Below, one piece after another: positions 50,777 through 60,785 of a DNA stretch of 64,000 bases. This stretch comes from Dryocola clanedunensis_A (GTDB lineage: Bacteria; Pseudomonadota; Gammaproteobacteria; Enterobacterales; Enterobacteriaceae), in assembly GCA_038405435.1 (NCBI GenBank), contig JBBYHZ010000008.1; one strand, written 5' to 3'. The stretch's first letter is position 1. Every line of letters starts with the position of its first letter. Made by a program: the position numbers and the translations under genes. A model generated the notes under the pieces. It was given only the letters and a program-made list of their open reading frames with translations, was not told the DNA's origin and did no database searches.

Positions 50777-51697
50777 TCAGTTCGCCAACGCCAGAATACG
50801 TACTACCAGCTGCGAAAAGGTCATTCCAGCCTCGCGTGCCGCCATCGGCACCAGGCTATGGCTGGTCATGCCCGGAGATGTGTTCACTTCCAGCAGATAA
50901 AACTGCCCGTCGCTATCGAGCATGACGTCTACTCGTCCCCAGCCGCTACAGCCTAAAACTTGCCATGCCTGCAGCACTAATGCCTGCAATTCTTGCTCTC
51001 GCTGTTCGATTAAACCGCTTGGGCAGAAATACTGAGTTTCATCAGAGAGATACTTCGCCTCATAATCATAGAAGGTTCCTGCCGGTTGAATACGAATTGA
51101 AGGTAATATTTCCTCACCGAGGATCGCTACCGTGTATTCAGGGCCGCTCAGCCACTTCTCGATCAGCACTTCTTCATCATGTTTAAAGGCCAGCTCCAGC
51201 GCTGCGGGCAGCGCTGCCACGTCATCGACCTTAGACATGCCAACGCTTGAACCTTCGCGGCTCGGCTTCACGATAACCGGCAAGCCTAGCTGCGCGATGC
51301 GTTCCACCGTGGTCGCTGTAATGCCCGCTTCTACGTCGCGGCGCGTTAACGCAACCCACGGAGCAACCGGCAATTCAGCGCCCTGCCAGAGCAGTTTGGT
51401 GCGCAGTTTATCCATGGTGATGGCCGAAGCCATTACGCCGCTGCCGGTATAAGGTAACTCCAGGAACTCTAACAGCCCCTGTAAGGTGCCGTCTTCGCCG
51501 CCACGCCCATGTAAGGCGATGAATACTTTGTCAAAACCCTGATTTTTGAGTTCAGTTACGGCAGTCTCTTTGGGATCGATGCCATGGGCATCAACACCGC
51601 CTTCTTTCAGCCCGGCCAGCACTGCGGCCCCCGACTGCAAAGACACGTCACGTTCAGCGGAAGTTCCACCCAGCAAAACAGCAACTTTATCAGCCAT
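50777..51697 (-). CDS. ddlB: D-alanine-D-alanine ligase B
   Basis: ATP-grasp enzyme that joins two D-alanines for peptidoglycan precursor synthesis. It is 306 aa. VAVLLGGTSAERDVSL at the N-terminus, KPSREGSSVGMSKV and the C-terminal LLEVNTSPGMTSHS metal site are intact. It overlaps murC by eight bases. Confidence 0.97.
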   Translation of the reverse strand: MADKVAVLLGGTSAERDVSLQSGAAVLAGLKEGGVDAHGIDPKETAVTELKNQGFDKVFIALHGRGGEDGTLQGLLEFLELPYTGSGVMASAITMDKLRTKLLWQGAELPVAPWVALTRRDVEAGITATTVERIAQLGLPVIVKPSREGSSVGMSKVDDVAALPAALELAFKHDEEVLIEKWLSGPEYTVAILGEEILPSIRIQPAGTFYDYEAKYLSDETQYFCPSGLIEQREQELQALVLQAWQVLGCSGWGRVDVMLDSDGQFYLLEVNTSPGMTSHSLVPMAAREAGMTFSQLVVRILALAN

Positions 51698-53165
51698 GAT
51701 GGTCCTCCTCTTTAGCCTGAGGCTGTAATTTGATTTCAGCCAGGTTCTTAGCCACTTTACCGACGTTACCCGCCCCTTGCACGATGATCAGGTCATTTCC
51801 GGTTAATACCGGTGCCAGCATATCGGCGACCTGGAGCGCATCCGGCACCAGAATCGGGTCAACTTTACCGCGGCCGCGAATGGTACGACACAGCGAACGG
51901 CTGTCAGCACCAGGAATAGCAGCCTCACCTGCAGCATAAACGTCCAGCATCAGCAGAGAATCTACCTGAGACAGGACGTTAGCAAAGTCGTCATACAGGT
52001 CACGCGTGCGCGTAAAGCGATGCGGCTGGAAGATCATAACCAGATTTTTATCCGGCCAGCCGGCGCGAGCAGCTTTAATCGTCGCATCCACTTCCGTCGG
52101 ATGGTGACCGTAGTCGTCCACCAGCATTGCGCTACCTTCTTTGCCATTGACCGGCGCAAGAGGATATTCGCCCAGGAAATCAAAACGACGCCCGGTACCC
52201 TGGAAGCTTTCCAGCGCGCGCTGAATGGCTTCGTCTTCAATACCTTCTTCCGTAGCCACAGCAACCGCCGCCGCTGCGTTCAATGCGTTATGGCGTCCCG
52301 GTGCGTTCAGCGTTACATGCAGCTCAGGCAAATCCCGGCGCACGATGGTGAAATGACCCTGCGGGCCTTTCTGCTGGTAGGACTCAATGCGCACGTCAGC
52401 ATCGTCGCTGAAGCCGTAGGTCGTTGTCTGGCGGCCTACGCGTGGCAGCAGCTCACGGATAACCGGGTCGTCCACGCACATCACTGCCCGACCATAAAAC
52501 GGCAGATTGTGCAGGAAATTAATGAACGTCTGCTTTAAATTTTCGAAGTCGCCCTGGTAGGTATCCATATGGTCAGCTTCGATGTTGGTGACAACAGAGA
52601 CCATCGGCTGCAGGTGGAGGAATGACGCATCGCTCTCATCCGCTTCCGCGATCAAATAACGGCTGTGCCCCAGGCGAGCGTGGGTTCCCGCTGCTTTTAC
52701 CAGACCGCCGTTAACGAACGTTGGGTCCAGGCCAGCTTCTGCATAAATGCTTGAAACCATCGCGGTTGTGGTGGTCTTGCCGTGCGTTCCCGCAATGGCA
52801 ATGCCGTGGCGAAAACGCATCAGTTCGGCCAGCATTTCAGCGCGACGGATGACCGGAATACGAGCTTCATGAGCGGCAACGATTTCCGGGTTATCCTGGG
52901 AAATAGCCGTTGAAACCACCACAACGCTCGCATCACGCACGTTTTCCGGGCGATGATTAAAATAAATAGTGGCACCCAGTGCCGACAACTGCTGCGTGAC
53001 CGGATTCGGCGCCAGGTCGGAACCGCTAATCTGATAGCCTTCATTGGCCAGAACTTCGGCAATACCGCCCATACCGGCGCCGCCGATGCCAATGAAGTGA
53101 ATGTGCCGGACGCGACGCATCTCGGGCACGATAGAACGCAGTTTCGCCAGTTGTTGTGTATTCAT
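51690..53165 (-). CDS. murC: UDP-N-acetylmuramate-L-alanine ligase
   Basis: Adds the first stem-peptide residue to UDP-MurNAc; 491 aa. The Rossmann-like start HFIGIGGAGMGGIAEVL, ATP-binding GTHGKTTTTAMV and mid-domain NIEADHMDTYQGDF are present. murG lies 74 bp upstream on the same strand, one of the few gaps within the cluster. Confidence 0.97.
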   Translation of the reverse strand: MNTQQLAKLRSIVPEMRRVRHIHFIGIGGAGMGGIAEVLANEGYQISGSDLAPNPVTQQLSALGATIYFNHRPENVRDASVVVVSTAISQDNPEIVAAHEARIPVIRRAEMLAELMRFRHGIAIAGTHGKTTTTAMVSSIYAEAGLDPTFVNGGLVKAAGTHARLGHSRYLIAEADESDASFLHLQPMVSVVTNIEADHMDTYQGDFENLKQTFINFLHNLPFYGRAVMCVDDPVIRELLPRVGRQTTTYGFSDDADVRIESYQQKGPQGHFTIVRRDLPELHVTLNAPGRHNALNAAAAVAVATEEGIEDEAIQRALESFQGTGRRFDFLGEYPLAPVNGKEGSAMLVDDYGHHPTEVDATIKAARAGWPDKNLVMIFQPHRFTRTRDLYDDFANVLSQVDSLLMLDVYAAGEAAIPGADSRSLCRTIRGRGKVDPILVPDALQVADMLAPVLTGNDLIIVQGAGNVGKVAKNLAEIKLQPQAKEEDHHG

Positions 53166-53239
53166 TCTCTAACCTACAGCGCATTGCGCCATTACATCAA
53201 AAATTCACGGACGGCTTTCCGCCCACAACCTTTAAATCT

Positions 53240-54307
53240 TTACGCCAGTGCTGCGGCGCTTACTTCTTTGGCTACCCGCTCGGTGGCGTCAGGAATGGAG
53301 GCAGCGCGCGCACGTTCGGCCATCGCCAGCAACGTTGCCCTGTCCCATCCGGTGAGCGTTTCGGTAACGGCATCCACGGTAAACTGCGGCTGCTCGAGTA
53401 TTTTTGCGGCGCCAGCCTTTTCCAGCGGCAGCGCGTTCCAGTATTGCTGACGGTCTTTATGCTGGAAGGGGACAAACAGCGCAGGCAAGCCTGCGGCCGC
53501 GATCTCGCTGACGGTTAAGGCACCGGAGCGGCAAACCACAACGTCTGCCCATGCGTAGGCGGCAGCCATGTCATCAATAAATTCGGTCACTTTATGCTGG
53601 GGCTGTGCGGCCTCGGCATAAGCCTGCTGCACGACAGCCTGAGCGCCTTTACCACACTGGTGCCAGATAGTGACGGCTCCAGCGAGTCGCCCGGCTACCT
53701 GTGGCATGGTCTGGTTAAGCACGCGCGCTCCCTGGGAGCCACCGACTACCAGTACGCGTACCGGCCCCTCACGGCCAGCAAAACGCTCTTGCGGCAGTGG
53801 GAGTGCCAGCACGTCCGTACGGACCGGATTCCCAACAACATCCGCATTCGGAAATGCGCCCGGGAATGCCTGCATAACTTTCTTAGCGATTTTTGCCAGC
53901 CACTTGTTCGTCAGGCCCGCAATCCCGTTTTGTTCGTGAAGCACAACCGGAATGCCAAGCGACCACGCTGCCAGACCACCCGGGCCTGAGACATAACCCC
54001 CCATACCGAGCACGACCTGCGGGCGATAAGCTTTCATGATCGCCCTCGCCTGCCGCCAGGCGTTAAAGATTCGCACCGGAGCAAGCATCATTGCTTTCAG
54101 CCCTTTCCCGCGCAGGCCTGAAATACGGATAAAGTCGATTTCAATGCCATGTTTCGGCACCAGGTCCGCTTCCATTCGATCGGCGGTGCCGAGCCAGCGA
54201 ACCTGCCAGCCCTGGTCCATCAGATGATGTGCTACCGCAAGCCCCGGGAAAACGTGTCCCCCGGTGCCGCCCGCCATCACCATTAACCGCCGGGATTGAT
54301 TGCTCAT
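53240..54307 (-). CDS. murG: UDP-GlcNAc:lipid I N-acetylglucosaminyltransferase
   Basis: Membrane-associated GT-B glycosyltransferase that makes lipid II from lipid I. It is 355 aa. The N-terminal GGTGGHVFPGLAVA loop, LHEQNGIAGLTNKWLA and the nucleotide-sugar site VVCRSGALTVSEIAAAGLPA are present. Its start overlaps ftsW by four bases. Confidence 0.97.
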   Translation of the reverse strand: MSNQSRRLMVMAGGTGGHVFPGLAVAHHLMDQGWQVRWLGTADRMEADLVPKHGIEIDFIRISGLRGKGLKAMMLAPVRIFNAWRQARAIMKAYRPQVVLGMGGYVSGPGGLAAWSLGIPVVLHEQNGIAGLTNKWLAKIAKKVMQAFPGAFPNADVVGNPVRTDVLALPLPQERFAGREGPVRVLVVGGSQGARVLNQTMPQVAGRLAGAVTIWHQCGKGAQAVVQQAYAEAAQPQHKVTEFIDDMAAAYAWADVVVCRSGALTVSEIAAAGLPALFVPFQHKDRQQYWNALPLEKAGAAKILEQPQFTVDAVTETLTGWDRATLLAMAERARAASIPDATERVAKEVSAAALA

Positions 54308-55548
54308 CGCACACCCCGCGTAAACGCCTGGGCCTTCGCCAGACGCGTTTCATAATCGATTCGCAGCAACATCACGATTGCCGTAGACATAATTAACAGG
54401 CTGGAGCCGCCGTAACTGATGAGCGGCAGCGTCAGGCCTTTCGTTGGCAGCATCCCCGCGGCTGCCCCTACGTTCACCAGCGCCTGGAAACTGAACCAGA
54501 TGCCGATTGAACAGGCCAGAAAGCCCGAGAAACGCTGGTCCATATCGAGGGCGCGTCGCCCGATGGACATCGCACGAAAAGCGACGAAGAATACCATCAT
54601 TAATGCCAGTGCCACACCGATATATCCCAGTTCTTCGCCGATAATGGAGAAGATAAAGTCCGTGTGTGCCTCCGGCAGATACTCCAGTTTTTGCACCGAG
54701 TTTCCTAAGCCCTGGCCCCAGAGTTCACCGCGTCCGAATGCCATCAGAGACTGCGTCAGCTGGTAGCCGCTGCCAAACGGATCTTCCCACGGGTTCCAGA
54801 AGGAGGTCACTCGGCGAATACGATATGGTTCGGCAAGAATCAGCAGGATAACCGCCGAAATCCCCATGCCGATGATGGCCAGGAACTGCCAGAGTTTCGC
54901 CCCGGCGAGGAACAGCATCGCGAGCGTGGTCACGAACAGCACAACGACGGTACCGAGGTCAGGCTGGGCCAGCAGCAGAACCGCCATCACCAGAATCACG
55001 CCCATCGGCTTCAGGAATCCGCGAAGGTTGTTACGGACTTCGTCGACCTTGCGCACCAGGTAGTTCGCCAGGTAACAGAACAGAGATAGCTTGGTAAATT
55101 CAGCAGGCTGAATACGCAGCGGACCGAAGGCAATCCAACGGGACGCACCGTTAACCGAGCTTCCCACCACCAGTACAATCAGCAGCATGGCGATGGACAG
55201 CAGCAGCATGGCGGTACTGTGACGCTGCCAGAACTCCATTGGCAGGCGCAGCGTTATCATGGAGAGCGCAAAGGCCAGAATGATGTAAAGCCCGTCACGC
55301 TTCGCAAAGAGGAACGGATCGTTTGCAAGGCGCTGACCCACGGGCATGGACGCCGAGGTCACCATAATAAAACCTACAGCTGCCAGACCAAACGTCAGCC
55401 ACAGCAGGGTACGGTCATAAAGCACCATGCTGTTGGAGTCGCCCTCGCGGGAGCCCATCACCCAGCCTTTTAACGCCGCTGACACCCATGCCAGGATGGC
55501 ATATCCTGGAATACGTGGCATACGCAGGCGAGGGAGTGATAAACGCAT
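54304..55548 (-). CDS. ftsW: SEDS peptidoglycan glycosyltransferase FtsW
   Basis: Polytopic division-specific glycosyltransferase that works with FtsI. It is 414 aa with about ten membrane segments. The SEDS signature QPDLGTVVVLFVTTLAML and the AHTDFIFSIIGEELG segment are present, ending with GLTLPLISYGGSS. It overlaps murD by one base (stop/start) and murG by four. Confidence 0.97.
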   Translation of the reverse strand: MRLSLPRLRMPRIPGYAILAWVSAALKGWVMGSREGDSNSMVLYDRTLLWLTFGLAAVGFIMVTSASMPVGQRLANDPFLFAKRDGLYIILAFALSMITLRLPMEFWQRHSTAMLLLSIAMLLIVLVVGSSVNGASRWIAFGPLRIQPAEFTKLSLFCYLANYLVRKVDEVRNNLRGFLKPMGVILVMAVLLLAQPDLGTVVVLFVTTLAMLFLAGAKLWQFLAIIGMGISAVILLILAEPYRIRRVTSFWNPWEDPFGSGYQLTQSLMAFGRGELWGQGLGNSVQKLEYLPEAHTDFIFSIIGEELGYIGVALALMMVFFVAFRAMSIGRRALDMDQRFSGFLACSIGIWFSFQALVNVGAAAGMLPTKGLTLPLISYGGSSLLIMSTAIVMLLRIDYETRLAKAQAFTRGVR

Positions 55549-56864
55549 CAGCCAAGCTCCTTCGCTAATTGGGTAAAGACGTCGCCGCGCTGCTCAAAGT
55601 TTTTGAACTGGTCGAGGCTGGCACAGGCTGGCGATAACAGAACCATATCGCCAGGCTGGACGCGCGGGCCGATAAGCGCCATTGCCTGCGCCATAGTTTC
55701 GGTCTGCTCGGCGATATCAGGACGCAGCTGCGCCAGCTCCGCGCCGTCGCGGCCGAAACAATAAATACGAACGCTGGAACCTTGCAGATATGGCGCGAGG
55801 GAGGAGAAATCAGCAGATTTGCCGTCGCCGCCCAGCAGCAGATGCAGCGTGCCATCAACGTGCAGGCCGTTCAGCGCCGCTTCGGTGCTGCCAACGTTGG
55901 TAGCTTTTGAATCGTTAATCCAGCGTACGCCGTTATGTTCGTAGGCCAGCTGGAAGCGATGGGCCAGACCGGTGAAGGTGGTCAGCGCCTTCAGGCTGCT
56001 GGAACGCGGGAGCTTCACCGCATCCGCCAGCGCCAGCGCTGCCAGCGCGTTAGTGTAGTTATGCTGCCCCACCACTTTCATCTCTTTGGTGTTCAGCACC
56101 TTCTCACCTTTGACGCGCAGCCAGGTATCGCCCTGCTGACGGTTAAGGTGATAATCACCCACGTCCACGCCGAAGCTGATGCAGCGCTCGTCTGCGCCGC
56201 GTACCGGCATGGTCAGCGCATCATCCGCGTTCACCACGCAAACGGCAGCATTTTCATAAACCCGCAGTTTGGCCGCACGGTACTGCTGGAGGCCAAACGG
56301 GTAGCGATCCATATGATCCTCGGTTACGTTGAGGATCGTGGCCGCCGCCGCTTTCAGGCTGTGGGTTGTTTCAAGCTGGAAGCTGGACAGTTCAAGCACG
56401 TACAGCTCGCAGTGCTGCTCGAGAAGCATCAGCGCCGGCAGGCCAATATTGCCCCCGACCCCAACGTTAACCCCTGCCGCTTTCGCCATTTCGCCGACCA
56501 GCGTCGTCACGGTGCTTTTACCGTTAGAACCGGTGATGGCGACTATCGGTGCCTGCGCTTCGCGGCAGAACAGTTCAATGTCACCAATGATTTCTACGCC
56601 GTTCTCCGCCGCTTTGCTTAATGCCGGGAGTGCCAAAGCCATACCAGGGCTTGCGATGATTAAATCAGCTGCCAGCAGCCAGTCTTCGTTCAGGCTGCCC
56701 AAATGGCGTTCGACCGCCGCAGGCAGTTTATCCAGGCCTGCCGGAGCGATGCGGGTATCCATCACGCGCGGCGTCACGCCGCGGGCAAGGAAGAAGTCCA
56801 CGCACGACAGTCCGGTCAATCCTAACCCGATAATGACGACTTTTTTACCCTGGTAATCTGCCAT
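55548..56864 (-). CDS. murD: UDP-MurNAc-L-Ala-D-glutamate ligase
   Basis: Adds D-glutamate to UDP-MurNAc-L-alanine; 438 aa. The N-terminal VVIIGLGLTGLSCVDFFL, ATP-binding ITGSNGKSTVTTLV and NVTEDHMDRYPFG are present. It lies two bases after mraY and is joined to ftsW by a one-base overlap. Confidence 0.97.
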   Translation of the reverse strand: MADYQGKKVVIIGLGLTGLSCVDFFLARGVTPRVMDTRIAPAGLDKLPAAVERHLGSLNEDWLLAADLIIASPGMALALPALSKAAENGVEIIGDIELFCREAQAPIVAITGSNGKSTVTTLVGEMAKAAGVNVGVGGNIGLPALMLLEQHCELYVLELSSFQLETTHSLKAAAATILNVTEDHMDRYPFGLQQYRAAKLRVYENAAVCVVNADDALTMPVRGADERCISFGVDVGDYHLNRQQGDTWLRVKGEKVLNTKEMKVVGQHNYTNALAALALADAVKLPRSSSLKALTTFTGLAHRFQLAYEHNGVRWINDSKATNVGSTEAALNGLHVDGTLHLLLGGDGKSADFSSLAPYLQGSSVRIYCFGRDGAELAQLRPDIAEQTETMAQAMALIGPRVQPGDMVLLSPACASLDQFKNFEQRGDVFTQLAKELG

Positions 56865-56866
56865 GA

Positions 56867-57949
56867 TTAACGCACCTTCAGGGTAGCCAGGCCAATAAGG
56901 ACCAGCATCAGTGAGATAATCCAGAAGCGCACGATGACGCGCGGCTCCGGCCAGCCTTTCAGTTCATAGTGGTGGTGAATCGGCGCCATACGGAAGATGC
57001 GCTGACCGCGCAGCTTGAAGGATCCGACCTGCAGAATGACGGAAAGGGTTTCAACCACGAACACGCCGCCCATAATCACCAGCAGGAACTCCTGGCGCAG
57101 CAGCACGGCAATTGTGCCTAACGCGCCGCCCAGGGCCAGCGAGCCGACATCGCCCATAAAGACCTGAGCCGGATAGGTGTTGAACCACAGGAAGCCCAGA
57201 CCCGCACCGACAATCGCCGTACAGACGATAACCAGCTCACCCGCATGACGCAGATAAGGAATGTGCAGATATTCAGCGAACTTGATGTTACCCGTTGCCC
57301 AGGCGACAAGCGCAAAGCCCCCGGCAACCAGCACGGTTGGCATGATGGCAAGCCCATCCAACCCGTCGGTAAGGTTCACGGCGTTACCGGTGCCGACGAT
57401 GACGAAGTAAGCCAGCAGGATATAGAACAGGCCAAGCTGCGGCATCACGTCCTTAAAGAACGGTACAACCAGCTCGGTGGCTGGCGTTCCTTTTCCGGCG
57501 ATATACATGGTGAAGGCCACGGCCAGGGCAATGATCGACATCCAGAAGTACTTCCACCGTGCAATCAAGCCCTTAGTGTCTTTACGCACCACCTTACGGT
57601 AGTCATCCACAAAGCCAATCGCGCCGTAGCCAACCAGCACAAACAGTACGCACCAGACATAGGGGTTAGAAGGGTAAGCCCACATCAGCACGGATATCAC
57701 AATCGACGTCAGGATCATGATCCCGCCCATTGTCGGCGTGCCGCGCTTGCTAAAGTGAGATTCCGGGCCGTCGTTACGCACGACCTGGCCGAAAGAGAGT
57801 TCCTGTAAACGTGCGATCATGCGCGGGCCCATCCACAAAGAGATGAACAGCGCGGTCAGCAGGCTGACGATGGCGCGAAACGTCAGATAGGAAAAGACGT
57901 TAAAGCCGGAATAGTATTTGACCAAATGTTCGGCCAGCCAAACTAACAT
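56867..57949 (-). CDS. mraY: Phospho-N-acetylmuramoyl-pentapeptide transferase
   Basis: Polytopic membrane enzyme that moves phospho-MurNAc-pentapeptide to undecaprenyl phosphate, giving lipid I. It is 360 aa with ten membrane segments. The catalytic aspartates are in GFVDDYRKVVRKD and NLTDGLDGLA, and the C-terminal loop has IHHHYELKGWPE. Its start overlaps the murF stop by seven bases. Confidence 0.97.
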   Translation of the reverse strand: MLVWLAEHLVKYYSGFNVFSYLTFRAIVSLLTALFISLWMGPRMIARLQELSFGQVVRNDGPESHFSKRGTPTMGGIMILTSIVISVLMWAYPSNPYVWCVLFVLVGYGAIGFVDDYRKVVRKDTKGLIARWKYFWMSIIALAVAFTMYIAGKGTPATELVVPFFKDVMPQLGLFYILLAYFVIVGTGNAVNLTDGLDGLAIMPTVLVAGGFALVAWATGNIKFAEYLHIPYLRHAGELVIVCTAIVGAGLGFLWFNTYPAQVFMGDVGSLALGGALGTIAVLLRQEFLLVIMGGVFVVETLSVILQVGSFKLRGQRIFRMAPIHHHYELKGWPEPRVIVRFWIISLMLVLIGLATLKVR

Positions 57950-59301
57950 GTACCTTTCTCCTGTAATGCGCGAACCACCTCTTCCATGGCCGCACTACGT
58001 GAACCTTTCACTAAAATAGTCATTATCGAATGCTCCGCGAGCAGCGCTTTCAGGCGCTCCAGCACGGCTTTTTTATCGCTGTAATGCTCACCAACTTCTG
58101 AGGCTTTGCTGATTATTTCGCTCAGCGTGCCAACGCTTAACACACGGTCGATTCCTGCAGCCTTCGCCGCTTCCCCCACCTCACGGTGACAGTGCTGGGC
58201 ATCTTTGCCCAGCTCGCCCATGTCGCCGACCACCATCACGCGGAAACCGGGCATTTCAGACAGTACCTGAGCCGCTGCGGTCATCGAGCCGACGTTCGCG
58301 TTGTAGCTGTCATCCAGTAACAGCTGCGTTTCGGACAGTTGAATCGGGAACAGGCGGCCCGGTACAGCCTTAAGCTCTGCCAGACCGGCTTTAATCGCTT
58401 CCAGAGGCGCACCCACGGCCATGGCCAGCGCGGCGGCTGCCAGGGCGTTAGCAATGTTATGGCGGCCCGGCAGCGGCATGATCACATCCACGTCGCCCGT
58501 TGGGGTCTGCAGCGTGAACTCTGTGCCGTGTGTGGTGATATGAAGACTGGTCGCGGTGAAATCGCTGTCCGCCGCATTCGGTGAGAAGCGCCAGACTTTA
58601 CGTTCGCCAATCACTTCCTGCCAGTTGAGCCAGTCGTTATTGTCGGCGTTAAGGATCGCGATGCCGTTAGCGGGTAAACCGGCATAAATTTCGCCTTTCG
58701 CTTTTGCCACACCGGCAAGTGAACCAAATCCTTCCAGGTGTGCAGCCGCCAGATTATTGACCAGCGCGGCTTCAGGGCGTGTCAGCCCTACCGTCCAGGC
58801 AATTTCACCCTGATGGTTGGCGCCGAGCTCAATGACCGCATAGTCATACTCTGGGGTCAGGCGCAGCAGGGTCATCGGCACGCCGATGTCGTTATTCAGG
58901 TTACCGGCGGTGTACAGCGTGTTCCCGCACTGGCGCAAAATCGCTGCCGTCATCTCTTTTACAGAGGTTTTCCCGGATGAACCGGTCAGGGCAACCACGC
59001 GGGTTGGTACCTGCTGACGAACCCACGCGGCCAGCTGGCCAAACGCCAGACGAGTGTCCTCAACGACCAGCTGCGGCACGTCGATTGGCAGTTTACGGCT
59101 CACCAGCAGTGCGCCAGCCCCGCCGTTGACGGCATCCTGCGCGAAATCATGCGCGTCGAAACGTTCGCCTTTCAGCGCCACAAACAGGCAACCCGGCGTC
59201 AGTTTGCGCGTATCGGTGGTGACATCAGTTATATCAGCATCTGCACCATGCAGCTGGCCAGGCAGGGTTTCTGCCAGTTTGCTGAGCGCTACGCGGATCA
59301 T
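57943..59301 (-). CDS. murF: UDP-MurNAc-tripeptide-D-Ala-D-Ala ligase
   Basis: Adds the D-Ala-D-Ala dipeptide, completing UDP-MurNAc-pentapeptide. It is 452 aa. The ATP motif is ALTGSSGKTSVKEMTA, followed by ELGANHQGEIAWT and LDDSYNANVGSM. It is flanked by murE (four-base overlap) and mraY. Confidence 0.97.
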   Translation of the reverse strand: MIRVALSKLAETLPGQLHGADADITDVTTDTRKLTPGCLFVALKGERFDAHDFAQDAVNGGAGALLVSRKLPIDVPQLVVEDTRLAFGQLAAWVRQQVPTRVVALTGSSGKTSVKEMTAAILRQCGNTLYTAGNLNNDIGVPMTLLRLTPEYDYAVIELGANHQGEIAWTVGLTRPEAALVNNLAAAHLEGFGSLAGVAKAKGEIYAGLPANGIAILNADNNDWLNWQEVIGERKVWRFSPNAADSDFTATSLHITTHGTEFTLQTPTGDVDVIMPLPGRHNIANALAAAALAMAVGAPLEAIKAGLAELKAVPGRLFPIQLSETQLLLDDSYNANVGSMTAAAQVLSEMPGFRVMVVGDMGELGKDAQHCHREVGEAAKAAGIDRVLSVGTLSEIISKASEVGEHYSDKKAVLERLKALLAEHSIMTILVKGSRSAAMEEVVRALQEKGTC

Positions 59302-60785
59302 GCTACAACTCCCAGCAGGCGAGCGGCGGTTACGCGGTCGGAATAGTCGAGACGACGATTGCCAACGATCTGATAATCCTCATGGCCTTTACCCGCCACC
59401 AGCACCACATCATTCTCTTTGGCCTGCATGATGGCGTTGGTTACGGCTTCGGCACGGCCAGCAACCACATAAGCGCGGCCTGCGTCGAGCATGCCAGCCA
59501 GAATATCGTTGACGATGGCTTTCGGTTCTTCGGTTCTTGGGTTGTCATCGGTGACCACAACCACATCGGCATACTGTTCAGCAATGGCACCCATCATTGG
59601 ACGTTTGCCCTTGTCGCGGTCCCCGCCGCAGCCAAATACGCACCACAGTTTGCCCGTGCAGTGCAGACGAGCGGCCTGGAGCGCTTTTTCAAGCGCGTCC
59701 GGCGTATGCGCGTAATCCACCACTACGGTTGTTTTACCCGGTGCGGTGAATACTTCCATACGCCCGCAAACGGGCTGTAACCGCTGGGCGGTTTTCATGA
59801 GATCTTCAAGCGGATAGCCCAGCGCCAGCAGCGTAGCCAGCGCCAGCAGCAGATTGCTGACGTTAAACGCGCCCATCAGGCGGCTTTCAATTTCGCCATC
59901 GCCCCAGGAGGAGCTGAACTGGATAGTGGCACCGCCATCGTGATAATGCACATTGGTTGCTTTCAGCCAGCGTCCACGGCAGCCGGGCTGCAGGTTATCT
60001 TCCATAGTCACTGCTACGGCATCCGGCAGACGAGCCAGCCACTTACGGCCCACTTCGTCATCAGCGTTGATGATGGCCTGCCCGCTTTCGTGTTCGGAGA
60101 ACAGCAGCCATTTAGCCGCTTCGTAGCCGGCCATATCGCCATGGTAGTCCAGGTGATCGCGGCTCAGGTTGGTGAACACGGAGGCCTGGAATTTCAGCGC
60201 CGCAACGCGATGCTGCACCAGACCGTGGGAGGAGACTTCCATCGCGGCAAAAGAAGCACCCTGCTCACGCAGGTTAGAGAGGATTTGCTGGACGTCCACG
60301 GCGGAGCCGGTGGTGTTCTCGGTCGGTATAACCTGACCTAACAGCCCGTTGCCCACCGTGCCCATGACGGCACTGGTTTCGCCCAGCAGAGTGGCCCACT
60401 GCGCCAGCAGCTGCGTGGTAGTGGTTTTACCGTTAGTGCCGGTCACGCCAACCAGACGCAGAGCGGAGGATGGCTCATGGTAAAAACGGCCTGCCAGGGC
60501 AGAGAGACGCTGATGCAGCTGGCTGAGGTAAATCACCGGCACGCCGTGCATCTCACGGATTTCGCCGTCCTGGGCAACGCCGTCTGCTTCAGCCACGACG
60601 GCAGCTACGCCCTGCGCAATCGCCTGCGGGATATACCGACGCCCGTCCGCCTGATGACCGACCACCGCCACAAAAAGGTCGCCCGAAGCCGCCACGCGGC
60701 TGTCGAGTGTCATCTCTCGCAGTGCTCTCTCCGGGGCAACTGGCACCCATGGAGCGAGAAGGTCGCGCAAATTACGATCTGCCAC
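59298..60785 (-). CDS. murE: UDP-MurNAc-tripeptide synthetase (meso-DAP adding)
   Basis: Adds meso-diaminopimelate; 495 aa. The ATP motif is GVTGTNGKTTTTQLL. The DDNPRTEEPKAI sequence near the C-terminus is the meso-DAP specificity motif, as expected for a Gram-negative. Translation starts at GTG (60785), inside the ftsI 3' end (14-base overlap). Confidence 0.97.
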   Translation of the reverse strand: MADRNLRDLLAPWVPVAPERALREMTLDSRVAASGDLFVAVVGHQADGRRYIPQAIAQGVAAVVAEADGVAQDGEIREMHGVPVIYLSQLHQRLSALAGRFYHEPSSALRLVGVTGTNGKTTTTQLLAQWATLLGETSAVMGTVGNGLLGQVIPTENTTGSAVDVQQILSNLREQGASFAAMEVSSHGLVQHRVAALKFQASVFTNLSRDHLDYHGDMAGYEAAKWLLFSEHESGQAIINADDEVGRKWLARLPDAVAVTMEDNLQPGCRGRWLKATNVHYHDGGATIQFSSSWGDGEIESRLMGAFNVSNLLLALATLLALGYPLEDLMKTAQRLQPVCGRMEVFTAPGKTTVVVDYAHTPDALEKALQAARLHCTGKLWCVFGCGGDRDKGKRPMMGAIAEQYADVVVVTDDNPRTEEPKAIVNDILAGMLDAGRAYVVAGRAEAVTNAIMQAKENDVVLVAGKGHEDYQIVGNRRLDYSDRVTAARLLGVVA